In this document: positions 33,688-44,533 of the stretch, in pieces
Layout: each line of letters begins with the position of its first letter
Numbering within the stretch: position 1 is the first letter of the stretch
Source: Geosiphon pyriformis
Lineage: Eukaryota; Glomeromycota; Glomeromycetes; Archaeosporales; Geosiphonaceae
Assembly: GCA_016748015.1 (NCBI GenBank)
Contig: JAAOMT010000128.1
Location: 1,137,294-1,201,293, forward strand
Direction of reading: 5' to 3'
Length of the DNA: 64,000 bases
Made by a program: the position numbers and the translations under genes
The notes under the pieces: model-generated
What the model saw: the letters and a program-made list of their open reading frames with translations, nothing else
Databases searched by the model: none
Told to the model about the DNA's origin: nothing

Positions 33688-34678
33688 TGTTACCAGAGGT
33701 TTTTGGTCTCTTTTCTTAAATGTTGGTAATGTTGATTTGCTGTGAATTCACATTCTTAGGAAGTAGTTGAACCTCCAATAACTGAATTTATCTTCAAATT
33801 ATTTTCTATAATTTGAACTTGCTGGGCTTATAAGTAGAATGGCCAATTCTGTGCCAGTTACTTTATGTAGTTACGTTGTAGTAAACGTCAACTCTTTCTC
33901 AGGAATTGCTTGTCTGGAAGCTCACTAAAATGTATAGTTACTTTGCTGTGAAAGTCAACTCTTCTACAGGAATCTTGTCTGTAGGCTACCCTAATAATTG
34001 TAATAAGAAAAGAAAAAAAATATAAAAGAAATATAAAAGAAATAGAATTTTGTCAAGAGAAACGTTTTCTATTCAGGCCTGGAGTCACTAACAGTTTATT
34101 GAAATTGGTAACTAATCAATTTCAAAATGTTAGTTGGGTTTTGGAGATTTTCCAAGTATAATAATTAAAGAATTTGGTTTTTCAAATTATTTGATATTTA
34201 TTTCTTTTGTGTGTGTAGGAATGATTCTAAGTAATAAATCTAAAGTAAGATACATTTTCCAGAAGAGAAAAGCTCTTCTTTTATACAACTTGTTGTAGTA
34301 CTAGTCTATGAACTTGCATTTTTTCTTTTTGTTCAAATTTCGGCAAACTAAAGATACATTTTGATGAACTACAAGTTATTTCGCTGAATTATTGATTAAT
34401 TTGGGTGAACTATTGATTAATTTGGGTGAACTATTTATAATTTCGGCGAATTTCTGTAAATTTCGGCAAATTTTTGAATGTTACAAAGTTCAGGGTATTG
34501 TGTAATTTGATTATCTTACTTTCTGTTATACTAATTAGATTATTTTAATTGAATCGTGATATGTGATAATTGATTAAATAATAAATGATAATTTGAAATG
34601 ATATTAATATACTAATGAATTATAGAAATTATAAGGGTAATTTCATGCTAATTAATAGCTAAAATTCTACTGGTAACA
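33688..34678 (-). repeat. 5' LTR of B1, 991 bp
   Basis: Minus strand from TGTTACCAGTAGAATT (34678) to CCTCTGGTAACA (33688). It contains a motif array at 34339-34470 and a TATA box at 34278-34285. It retains the terminal ORF3 codons MLPVEF at its start. Confidence 0.95.
34339..34470 (-). promoter_or_regulatory. U3 motif array of B1 5' LTR
   Basis: Eight units on the + strand begin at 34339, 34360, 34380, 34401, 34422, 34442, 34452 and 34462. The best is TTCGGCGAA (34442). Steps are 20-21 bp, then two of 10 bp. The TATA box follows about 55 bp downstream in LTR orientation. Confidence 0.8.
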
Positions 34679-34682
34679 ACAT

Positions 34683-35487
34683 CAATAATATTTCAATTAA
34701 TAATGACAAGACTGTAATTATTTCCATTAACCAAAAAGTAAAGGGGGCTTTTTTGATAATTAATGGGAGTTTTATATCAATTGCAAAAAAGGAAGAGTCA
34801 TATCACTACTTGGGAATTTATTTTTTGACTAATGGTCTTTTTAAATCTAATTTGGCTAAAGCTTATTCAGATGTCAAGTTTTTTGTAAACATGGTTTTAA
34901 AAAAAAAATTTCAGATAAGCAGTTTTGCTACTTAGTTTCTATTATTTTGTAGTTAATTATGTATTATCATACACAGTTTAATTTTATTTTAGTTAATGTT
35001 TACTGCAAATAAGATTTTTTAATCAGGAAGAGTTTATGGTCGAAAACAAGATTGCCTAAGAACTTTTCCAATAAGGTTTTGTATTATTTTTTGCTATACA
35101 ACCTAAAATCTTTTGAACAATTACAAACTGAGGATAAGGTGGTTTCAATAGTTTTGTTTGCTAATTTTAAGGATATTTTTGGCAGACTTTTTGATCATTA
35201 GTTTTTGAATTTACAAGTTTTGGGCTGGGCTTCAATTAATTTTTTACAGTATCTAGTTAAATTAAAAGTTAATCATGTGAACAATTTTTTTGCTAAAGTG
35301 GTAAGAGTATTTTTAAGCAATAAGATTTTTTTATCAAACAGCCTGCTACAGATTTTCTATAATTCAGACAAGTTTTTGATGTCTAATATCTTAGAAAAGA
35401 CAGTTTACTATAGAACAGTAATTTTTTTGAAATATTATGATGTTGTTTTTGGTAACAAACTATTGGATAAACATGATTGCTTAATGT
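34683..35487 (+). pseudogene. LINE copy 3 ORF2, middle piece
   Basis: Continues RT after B1: INNDKTVIISINQKVK and SYHYLGIYFLTNGLFKSNLAKAYSDVKFF match the RT thumb of copies 1 and 2 (SHQYLGIFF, KPSLAKAHSDVWFF-like). The following region (FARVVRVFLSN-like) leads toward RNase H and ends at LLDKHDCL where A1 begins. Frames shift and stops occur near 34905 and 35010. Confidence 0.82.
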
Positions 35488-35622
35488 TGTTGCAATTGAT
35501 TATTTGGGGTCTCAAATCAAATAACAAACTCGTAACTTGGTGCTCAAAAGCTATTTCCATTGATGATGTTCTGAAAGTGTTGTATCTGAAGGTTTTAATG
35601 GAGTTCTTTGTATAATGGACAG
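35488..35622 (-). repeat. 3' LTR of A1, outer fragment
   Basis: TGTTGCAATTGATTATTTGG to ATAATGGACAG matches bases 55566 to about 55700 of the 5' LTR. It is cut by B2; the rest resumes at 45484. Confidence 0.93.
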
Positions 35623-36601
35623 TATTACCAGACAAAATTAGAGATATTGTTTAGCATGAAATTATCTTTATAATTCTTATCATTAATTAGCATATATTAT
35701 TGTTTCAAATTATCACTTATTATATTAGCAAAATGTCCGAAATTATCATTTAATTAATAATCCAATTGGTACATAACACAAATATAACCTAAGTGCGATG
35801 ATCAATTATGCAATAACCCAAAATATGTAACATTCAAAAGTTTGCCGAAATTTGTAGAAATTTGCCGAAATAATTGATAGTTTACCAAAATATCTAATAG
35901 TTTGCAGAAATAATTTGTAGTTTACCGAAATGTATCTTTAGTTCAGCGAAATTGTAGAAAAGAGCAAAGTTTAAGTTCATAGAATAGTATTATGACAAGT
36001 TGTATAAAAGAAGAGCTTTTCTCTTCAAAAAAATGTATTTTACTTTAGATTTATCACTTAGAACCATTCCTACACACACAAAAAAAAATAAATATCAAAT
36101 AATTTGAAAAACCAAATTCTTTAATTATTGCACTTGGAAAATTCTTAAAACCCAACTAATGTTTTGAAATTGATTAACTACCAATTTCAGTAAACTGTTA
36201 GTGACTCTAGGCCTGAATAGAAAACGTTTCTCTTAACAGAATTCTATTTTTTTTACATTTTTTTTATTTTTTTTATTTTATTTTTTTATTATAATCATTA
36301 GGGTAGCCTACAGATGAGATTCCTGTAGAAAAGTTGACTTTCACAGCAAAGTAACTACACCTTTTTAGTGAGCTTCCAGACAAACAATTCCTGGGAAAGA
36401 GTTGATGTTTACTACAACGTAACTACACAAAGCAACTGGCATAGAATTGGCCATTTCACTTATAAGCCCAGCAGTTCAAATTATAAGAGATAATTTAAAG
36501 ATAAATTCAGTTATCGGAGGTTCAAACACTTCCTATAGTTGTGAATTAACAGCATTACAACAAACATACAAGAAAAAAAAGACCAAAAACCTCTGGTAAC
36601 A
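35623..36601 (+). repeat. 5' LTR of B2, 979 bp
   Basis: Starts TATTACCAG (the canonical TG is now TA) and ends CTCTGGTAACA. The motif array has units at 35841, 35851, 35861, 35881, 35901, 35921 and 35942, and the TATA box is at 36003-36010. Its first 30 bases contain the end of ORF3, as in the 3' LTR. Confidence 0.95.
35841..35950 (+). promoter_or_regulatory. U3 motif array of B2 5' LTR
   Basis: Seven units with steps of 10, 10, 20, 20, 20 and 21 bp: TTTGCCGAA, TTTGTAGAA, TTTGCCGAA, TTTACCAAA, TTTGCAGAA, TTTACCGAA, TTCAGCGAA. Departures from TTCGCCGAA are mainly CpG losses. Confidence 0.8.
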
Positions 36602-36603
36602 TT

Positions 36604-36621
36604 TGGTGCTCTCCCATGGAA
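36604..36621 (+). other. Primer binding site of B2
   Basis: TGGTGCTCTCCCATGGAA, two bases after the 5' LTR. The first seven bases agree with A1, so the same tRNA may prime both families. Confidence 0.7.
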
Positions 36622-36646
36622 ACAACACAGTAAAAACAACTTCAAA

Positions 36647-38500
36647 GTGGTAACCACATCAGATGCAACAACTCTAGAGTATTACCAGTCAATTTACACC
36701 CATTGCAAGCAAAAATTCAACATTCCAGACGAAATTGAAGTTGTCAAGAAATCAGTATACCAATACATTGAAAACCGCATCAACAATTATCTTTTTGGAA
36801 ATTACAATATCTTAGAAGTTAAAAGCAACCTTTACAATAATTTAGTACACTATTTACAGTTGAGAACTGAAGACCTTAACAGTGAAACACTTGCCACTTA
36901 CTTTCAAGAACTTAATTTTAACATTATCAAGTACTGTGAAGAAACATATCCAGTACAGTCTCAATATTCTATTGATTTTGAATTAGAGACAGAAACAAGC
37001 AACAAAAGCAAACAAAAATTGAAACAATACTCAAAAACCACCCCAAATACTCCAATACTACCAAAAACAACTGCCAAACACTTACAAATACCTGAACAAG
37101 GAACCAGTTCAAAACTTCTACTTACTATCACACCTTTTTCAGCTTCATTTACACAAGCACAAACACCTAATTCACCCTTAAATCGATTTACAAGACTAAA
37201 AAATTTTACATTACCCAGAAGTCCTACCAGACAACAAAAACTTCTTTAAACTAGTTCCAATCTTCTTGACTTTCTAGCTGAAAATCAAAGTGAACACTCT
37301 AAGGCAGCAGCGAATGAAAAAAACGACTCTGAAATATCTGAAAAAGAATCAATAGACAGTAAAAACAAAGAAGACAAAATGACAGCATACATCACAAAAA
37401 TCCCTGAATTTAATAGAGAAGACATTGAGACCAGTCTCCAAGAATGGCTCAACCAAGTTACTAAAGCTGGAGATGCAAATAGATGGAATGCTACCAGAAT
37501 GTTAAAAACAATTCTCTACTTTCTCAAAGGAACAGCAGGCGAATGGTTTCAAAACTTGACCACCCCTTTTAATGACTGGACAGCTTTCAAAACGCCTTTT
37601 TAGAACAATTCACCAATAACAACACCTCAATCACACTTCAAAATTGTTTTCGCAATATCAAAAAAGAACCCTCCAAATCTGTCATGACTTATATTGAGAA
37701 ATTCAACAAACTTTTCAGATGAATTTGCCAACTTGAAACTAATAATTATTATTCTGATGCTCAAATCTTGAATCAATTTATCGCTGGTTTAAAGGATAAA
37801 CTGATTAAAAAGGTTCACCCACATGTCCCAGAAGATTTAAACTCTGTCATTTAGCATGCAAAGAAATATAAAATGGCCATGGAAAAAGCCAATCATACAA
37901 AACTAGTAAACTTAGCCATTGGAGAGACCAGCTCAGCAGCTGAAGAGAAAATTGACCAATTCACAAAGAAAGTTGAAAACTATTTCACCAACCAACAACA
38001 ATAGCAACCCTAAAGATATTAACCACCCCAAAAACTGAATCAAAACAACTTTGTATTATCCTCTAATAACCAGCCTCAGAATTGCCATTACTGTGGAATC
38101 CCTAGCCACTGGAAAAGAGATTGCAGAAAGCTACAATAAGACCAACAAAACAGAAATAATCAACATTATCCTTCACCACAACAATCTTATTACCAACCAC
38201 CACTACCACTAGTTTACTATCTACCAAGACCACAATATTAAACTGACTACTATCAACCTGCTCCACAGCCAATACAACAACAGTATCAACAACCCATTCA
38301 ACATTACCAAGTATCTGCTCGAAGATTGGTTTAACAAAACCAATTTGCACCACAAAACTGATTCACAACAAACAACAACAGAATCAACCCAAATAACCAA
38401 TTAGTTCCCTGAAATCCAGCTCAACCAAGACCCACCCATTATCATACTCAACCTAGCTATCTTACAATACCTGAAGAACAAAATTTTCACCATACTGCAC
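36647..38500 (+). pseudogene. B2 Gag, broken
   Basis: Starts at GTG 36647-36649, like B1. The N-terminal domain is open to 37249 (LEYYQSIYTHCKQKFN, NYLFGNYNILEVKSN). The capsid-like part has EWLNQVTKAGDANRW and GEWFQNLTTPFNDW. A missing base near 37585 shifts the frame. The CCHC knuckle at 38083-38124 is intact in sequence: CHYCGIPSHWKRDC. A Gln/Pro/Tyr-rich tail follows with stops. The boundary with protease is not marked by a stop in the other copy, so 38500 is approximate. Confidence 0.85.
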
Positions 38501-40731
38501 TCTCAGAAGATAGAGCTGCAGCACGACAACAAAACCCTTCCTATACTTCTACCACAATCCTACCAGCCAGAATTGCTAAAAATGCCAATCTTTCAGATAT
38601 ATTCCCTTTTGAGTTCAAAGCAAATGAGTCACTATTCCTGCTTAGCAATGCAGCCGCCAATGAACAAAAAGCAATCACTACTATGTACACTAAAGCAGAA
38701 GTCGAAAGAAAGACAACTCACTTGATCCTAGACAGTGGATCTGCCAGAAGCATCATCACCTACCAATTAATGCAACAGTTAAAGAGAAATGTCAACCAAC
38801 CAGCTCAAACAGTAATCGTTACTGCTGATGGCATAAAAAAGACTCCAGTAGGAGAAATTGACAATTTTCCATTTACTCTTGATGGAATCACCATTCCAGT
38901 CAAAGTTCTTGTAATGGACGCATCCCAGTATTAAGCTCTTGTCAGAAATGATTGGCTTTAAAAAGCCAATGCAAAATTAGATTGGGAAACCTAAGAATTA
39001 CAAATCTCTTACCAAAGACAATATGCCCAAGTACCTGCCACTTGTGGTACATTCAACAAACGCTCCAAAAAAGCCCCGGCTTTTGAATTCAAACCAGAAG
39101 AAGAAAAACAAATAATCAAAACATTCATGGCTCTTGGATCAACGTCCAATTGGGCCGATGAAACTAAACAAGAACATTTTACTCCACACTCCGAACCCAA
39201 AACCCCTGAATGGAATATCCCTTACTCAAAGACTGAGCCAAGGAAACAACACTCCTACATTCTCCTTAAATATAAGAACTGCCACAAAAAATTATTGTCA
39301 ATAGGAGCTTGTATTTCACCTGAGGAAGAATATAAAAGTCACATCTGCTACTATTGCAAGGCCTGCCATTGAGAACGATGGGACCACTTGATTAAAAGAA
39401 GCGGAAAATGAGATGGAACACCCTGTTTTACTTGTGGAAAGCAGCTTCCCGATGAATGTGACTGGATTGATGTTGCATTTAGAGGAGAAGTCTACAATTA
39501 AATTTGTCAATATGCTTTTTCTATTGTGGAAAAAGTAAAACGTGGAACACCTTTCAATGCCACATACAACAGCACCTTCAGCAAACTTTATCACTACCCC
39601 CATGATGCCAAAATAATCTATGAACTTGCCATGATTTTAATTAACAGAGGAACCAAAGAAGATGTCCTTCAAATAAAAGAAGCTGAATATATTGAATATA
39701 CATTGGAATTAGCTGGATTTGATTATGAAGATGAAGTAGAAGTATACCACCAAATTGCAAGTCACACCTACTCAACCCAAGAAGCTCAAATTCAATGATT
39801 AGAGCAAATAAACATTAAATTATGTAAGGAGTGTATAATGCCATGCAATGAACAATGGTGTTCTAAATGTTACGCTCTTAGCATTCCATTGCCCAGCAAA
39901 AGTGATGAATACAAAATTGAATTCAGAGAATCTGAAGCAACAGAAGAAATTGGAACAACACCCATCATCGAAAATTAGCCTGCTTTACAACTCAAATACT
40001 TCAACAACAATAAACAAAGAATAAAACTGGAAAAAGCACATGAAATTGATGCTGAATACAATTTACAATATTCAGAAAAAGACACTTTGGTTCTTCAACC
40101 AAATTTCCTTACCAAAATCAACCTCAAAATTGTCCTCGAAATTCCACCAAGAGCAATGGTCCAAATCGCTTCACAATCATCATTGGCAAGCAAAAGAATC
40201 AATGTTAGAGGAGGAATTATAGATGCTGGATATATAGGAGACATTACAATCATGTTACAAAATAAAACTGATAAATCTTTTCAGATTGAACATGCTAAAA
40301 AAATTGCTCAAGCTATTTATTTACCCTTAATCAACATTTTGGGTTTACAATTAGTCAGTCAAAGAGAACAATTGGGAAAATATAAAAGAGGAACCAATAG
40401 TTTTGGTTCAACTGAACAATTCACAGTTCCAGTAAACATAGCTCTTAATGAACAAAGTGAATCTCACCAGATTCTACGACTTCCACAACCAATTACTATT
40501 TCATCCTTTGGAGAACACCCTGAAATTTACACTTGTAAAAAGCCAACAACCACACGACAAATTTTTGAGTCCAACAAACAAGTCTGCTTGGAACATAATA
40601 TCTTAATCCCAAACATTTATATTCCAGAAGGAACAAAGAAAGTCCAAGTTACTTTTTACAATCCCAACAATTTCCCTATAGTTTTATTAAATAACTTAGA
40701 AATTGGAGTTATTCACAGTAATATCTTTTAA
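38501..40731 (+). pseudogene. B2 pol: protease, Cys-rich module and dUTPase, broken
   Basis: Protease has LILDSGSARS (about 38725). Cluster 1 is degraded (YKNCHKKLLS, first Cys now Tyr; CYYCKAC; PCFTCGKQLP, about 39270-39450). Cluster 2 is intact: CKECIMPCNEQWCSKC (about 39829-39880). dUTPase (about 40000-40440) has motif 1 as DAEYNL (Gly and Asp replaced), motif 2 as ASQSSL (Arg to Gln), motif 3 GIIDAGYIGDI, motif 4 KIAQAIYLPL and motif 5 NSFGSTEQF. Changes in motifs 1 and 2 should kill the enzyme. The beta-rich region before RT follows to 40731. Confidence 0.9.
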
Positions 40732-42262
40732 CAAAAATTACCCCAAACAGTCCCCGATTTCTCTGAAATTATTAGACATTTATTACCAAAAATCAACCCA
40801 AACCCCAGCTCTGAAAACTACCATGTTGTTATGAAAAAACTATCTTGAATCAACATGGGACAACTTGAACCATAACAACAAAGCCAGCTCAAAGAGTTAA
40901 TTGCAGAATTTGCTAATATCTTTGCTAAAAACAACAATGACTTAGGAAGAACCAATTTGGTTCAACACCAAATCTATACAGAAGATGCCAAACCAAGGCA
41001 ACAGCAAGCCTACCAAGTTGCTCCAGAAAGTCACCAATTTATCCATGAAAAAGTACAACAGATGCTCAACAATAGGCTTATTCAACCATCAATGAGTCCA
41101 TGAGCTTCACCTGTGGTCTTAGTTAAAAAAAAAAATGGAAAGATACAATTTTGTGTTGATTATTGACAACTCAACAGTGTCACTATTGGAGATGCCTACC
41201 CTTTTCCCCAAATTAATGACATGCTAGATGCTCTTGAGAAGTCCAAATATTTTTTGACATTAGATTTAGAGAGTGAATACTGGCAAGTTGTCATGGATCC
41301 CAAAGATTGCTCCAAAACAGCATTCATCACTCAAGGAAGAAATTACAAGTTCAACATAATGCCTTTCAGATTATGCAATACACCAGCAACATTCCAAAGA
41401 TTCATGGATGTTGTTTACAAAGGCCTCCTTTGGAAATCAGTAGTTGTCTATTTCAATGATACTGATGTTTATTCACCATCTTTTGAATTACATTTAAAAC
41501 ACCTGCATGAAGTTTTTTAACAATTACGGAAAGCAGGATTGAAACTGAACATTAAAAAATGCTACTTCAGAAAAATGAATTTGGCCTTTTTTGGTCACAT
41601 TGTTAGCAAAGATGGAATTAAACCAGACCCCAGAAAAATCAGCACTGTCAAAAACTTTAAGACTCCACAAAATACCACAGAATTAAGAGGATTTATTGGA
41701 TTAGCATCCTATTACCAAAAATTTATTAAAGAATTCTCAGAAATTGCAAAACCCTTCAACCAGCTCACTATTAAAAACATTGAATACAAATGGACGGAAA
41801 AACACCAAAAAGCTTTTGAAATTCTCAAGGAAAAGCTGACAACAGCTCCAATTCTTGCCTACCCAGACTTCAGTAACCAATTTCGACTAGCTACAGACAC
41901 TTCTTACACTGCCTTTGGTGCCATCTTATCACAATTAGATAACAATGGAAATGAGCGAGTAATTGTTTATGCTAGCAGAACATTAAAACCAGCCAAAAAA
42001 AACTACTCTGTCACAGAACTAGAAACAGCAGCCATAATTTGGGCCTTACATCACTTCAACTTTTATCTCAGGCCTAAATAATTTGACATTATCACTGATA
42101 ATATTGGACTTAAATGGCTTTAAAATAAAAACACTCAGCTGAATGCCAAACAAATCTGATGGACAAGATTTTTAGCTAACTACTAATATATTGTATACCA
42201 CAAACCAGAAAAACTCCATACCAATGTTGATTGTCTTTCAAGAATGAGGCAAGATTAGAATA
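40732..42262 (+). pseudogene. B2 pol: reverse transcriptase and RNase H, broken
   Basis: RT pieces: LVKKKNGKIQFCVDY, FLTLDLESEYWQVVMDPKD, FNIMPFRLCNTPATFQRF. The catalytic box is YFND (41449-41460), first Asp to Asn; the preceding codon ends in C, so a CpG to CpA change explains it. RNase H: LATDTSYTAFGAILSQL, TELETAAIIWALHHF, HTNVDCLSRM. Stops at 41518 and 42079 and others interrupt it. Confidence 0.92.
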
Positions 42263-42304
42263 CAAAACCAACACCCATTTGAATTAACAACAAAACAACA
42301 AACA

Positions 42305-43690
42305 ATGAACCCCAAAAACTACAACAATCTTAAACAATATTTGGAGACATTAACAATCCCAACAGATTGGTCCTCAGATAAAAAACATCAGTTACAACAA
42401 CAAGCCAAACAATACTTCTTACACAATAACATGATTTATTATCAAAACTTCAGAAACCCAGACAATTCACTCAAATTAATACAAGAACATGAAAAAGAAA
42501 CTATTTTATATAACATGTACTCAGACCCTTCATCAGCACACCTAGAAAAAGACAGCACCACCCAGAGAACATTAGAATATTACTTTTGGCCTCAAATAAA
42601 AAAAGACATTTATGAATATGTTAAGTTTTGTGATAGTTGTCAAAGAAGAAGAGGAACTCATCCTACAGAACCTTTAAACCCAATCAAAGTTGGACAGTCT
42701 TTTGACCAAGTTGGTATTGATTTAGTTGGACCACTACCTATCACAAACCAAGGAAACCATTATATTGCAGTAGCTGTAGACTATCTTACCAAATGGCCTA
42801 AAGCCAGAGCCATTCAACAAGCAAATGCAAAATCAGTAGCAAACTTCATCTATGAAGACATCATTTGTAAACATGGATGCCCAATAGAACTTTTATCTGA
42901 TCAAGGAACACATTTTGTGAACAATTTAATTTAGGAAATTTGTGAACAATTTAATATCAAGAGACTATTATCTTCACCCTACCATCCACAAACAAATGGA
43001 CTTGTAGAACATTTCAACAGAACATTGTATGAATCATTAGCCAAAGTCTCAACCGATTTTGAGCAAAAATGGGATCTCTTTATTCCATCAGTGTTACTAG
43101 CATATAGAACACTAAAACAAGATACCACAAAACACACACCATTTGATTTAACCTACGGAAGGACAGCAATGTTACCAATTAGTTTCACAATAGAAACATA
43201 TCCAGTACAACCAATTAATAAAGACAACTTTCAGGAAACACTACAACGAAGAGCCTATACTCTGCTTAGCACATTGGAAGGAAAATGATGAATAGCAGCC
43301 ACCCATATTAAACACTTTCAAGCTCAACAAAAAGAATGGCATGACAACAAATTGCTTCCAGTTACCAATGAATTTAAAATCAGAAACAAAGTTCTCTTAC
43401 ACAGAACTAAAGCTGAAAAACAATGGAATGGAAAATTTGAAAATAAATGGGATGAACCATTCTTTATCCATGAAGTCCTAGGCAATGGATCATACAAGCT
43501 AAAACTTAATTACAAAATCTTAGCAAAAGTTGCACATGGAGATCGTTTGAAACACTATAATTCCAGACACAATTCTGAACTATTAATTCCACAAATTAGT
43601 ACACATTTCTCTTTAATCAATCCCAAAGATATTCTCCAAAATTTAGAACCAATAGTTGTCATTGAACAACCTCCCAACTTGAACACTTAA
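42305..43690 (+). pseudogene. B2 pol: integrase, broken
   Basis: MNPKNYNNLKQYLETL to the end at 43690. The first zinc His is Tyr (MYSDPSSAH), while CDSCQ is intact. The core Asp, Asp and Glu are present (GIDLVGPL, LSDQGTHF, LVEHFNRT). GPY/F-type C-terminus: WDEPFFIHEVLGNGSYKL. Only two internal stops are seen, at about 42932 and 43286. ORF3 begins 123 bases later. Confidence 0.92.
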
Positions 43691-43813
43691 ACTTAAATTT
43701 ATTATTATAGTTATCTCCTTATAATTTAGAAACAATCTCACAAAAACAAAGCAAAAATAACATAAAAACCCATACACCAAAAATAATTTTCTTTTATTTT
43801 CAAATCTCTTATA

Positions 43814-44533
43814 ATGACTATTCTTCAAAACATTCAACAATTATTCCAAAAACTAATGTTAGCTTTAAAAACAATACCCGAATTATCCATTACTGTTACT
43901 GGAAACTACATTAATTATACCCAAACAGAAGTAGTTACAAATTTAGCCCCAAATTCACAAAAATATCACTCATATAAAAAGAACACAAGAAGTTATTCTG
44001 GAATTCACCTGCCAAAACTTTTAAAGCTTGTTTTAAGAGAAAACTTAATACTCACTCCTATTAGTATTCCACCAAATGCTACTATTCAACAAAAACTTCA
44101 ACTGTGTCTTAATGAAGAAAACTATGACTATACTCCAATATATAGATATTTCTACATTGGAAAAACACTTTATGAACAAAAACAGGAGCTTACAGCAGCA
44201 AATCTCACAAAAGAAGCTATTCAGAAACAACTCCACAACGAATTCAAGACAACAGCTGGACCTACAAACAGTCATTATAAACTAAGAGCTGCCCTTAGAC
44301 TTTATAACCTATTCCACACCTGTGAAAACGTCCTACAAAACCCAATTTTACAGCCTTTGAAGATTCAATACATTGGAAAGCTCACAAAACTGAAATTTCA
44401 ACAATTTTCAGACCAAATTTCTTCAATAATTTTGGATTATTATCTGGAAATTACAGACAGTACTTGGACTTTGACAGAGCTCAGTCTTGAGAAGAAGGTT
44501 ATGTTACCAAATGAAATTAGAGATATTGTTTAG
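43814..44533 (+). CDS. B2 third ORF (ORF3B), intact, unknown function
   Basis: An uninterrupted 239-codon ORF from ATG 43814 to TAG, in an element where every other gene is broken. It is Lys-, Gln- and Leu-rich and probably mostly helical, with no signal peptide, membrane span, zinc motif or catalytic motif I can name. N-terminal ITVTGNYINYTQT resembles ITINQQTICYKN in the A1 ORF3, and YFYIGKTL resembles FYLGQHVN there. The last about 10 codons (from MLPNEIRDIV) lie in the 3' LTR, so the coding region spans the polypurine tract (TGAGAAGAAGGTTA). How it is translated (re-initiation, splicing or own message) is unknown. It is not env-like. Confidence 0.82.
   Translation: MTILQNIQQLFQKLMLALKTIPELSITVTGNYINYTQTEVVTNLAPNSQKYHSYKKNTRSYSGIHLPKLLKLVLRENLILTPISIPPNATIQQKLQLCLNEENYDYTPIYRYFYIGKTLYEQKQELTAANLTKEAIQKQLHNEFKTTAGPTNSHYKLRAALRLYNLFHTCENVLQNPILQPLKIQYIGKLTKLKFQQFSDQISSIILDYYLEITDSTWTLTELSLEKKVMLPNEIRDIV

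Larger units (their letters stand above)
24921..34678 (-). mobile_element. Ty3/Gypsy-type element B1, complete with two LTRs
   Basis: On the minus strand: 5' LTR (33688-34678), primer site, Gag, protease, Cys-rich module, dUTPase, RT, RNase H, integrase, ORF3, 3' LTR (24921-25789). ACAT flanks it on both sides (24917-24920 and 34679-34682). It is inserted in ORF2 of LINE copy 3. The reading frame from Gag at 33642 to the dUTPase end at 29869 is continuous with stops only, suggesting Gag and Pol were one polyprotein; frameshifts follow near 29920, 28670 and 28060. Confidence 0.95.

Noticed and set aside
34683-35487. Separate small gene between B1 and A1
   Set aside because: The sequence continues ORF2 of LINE copy 3 on both sides once the insertions are removed.
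43814-44533. Third ORF as an envelope gene
   Set aside because: No signal peptide, hydrophobic span or cysteine pattern; the protein looks soluble and Lys/Gln-rich.
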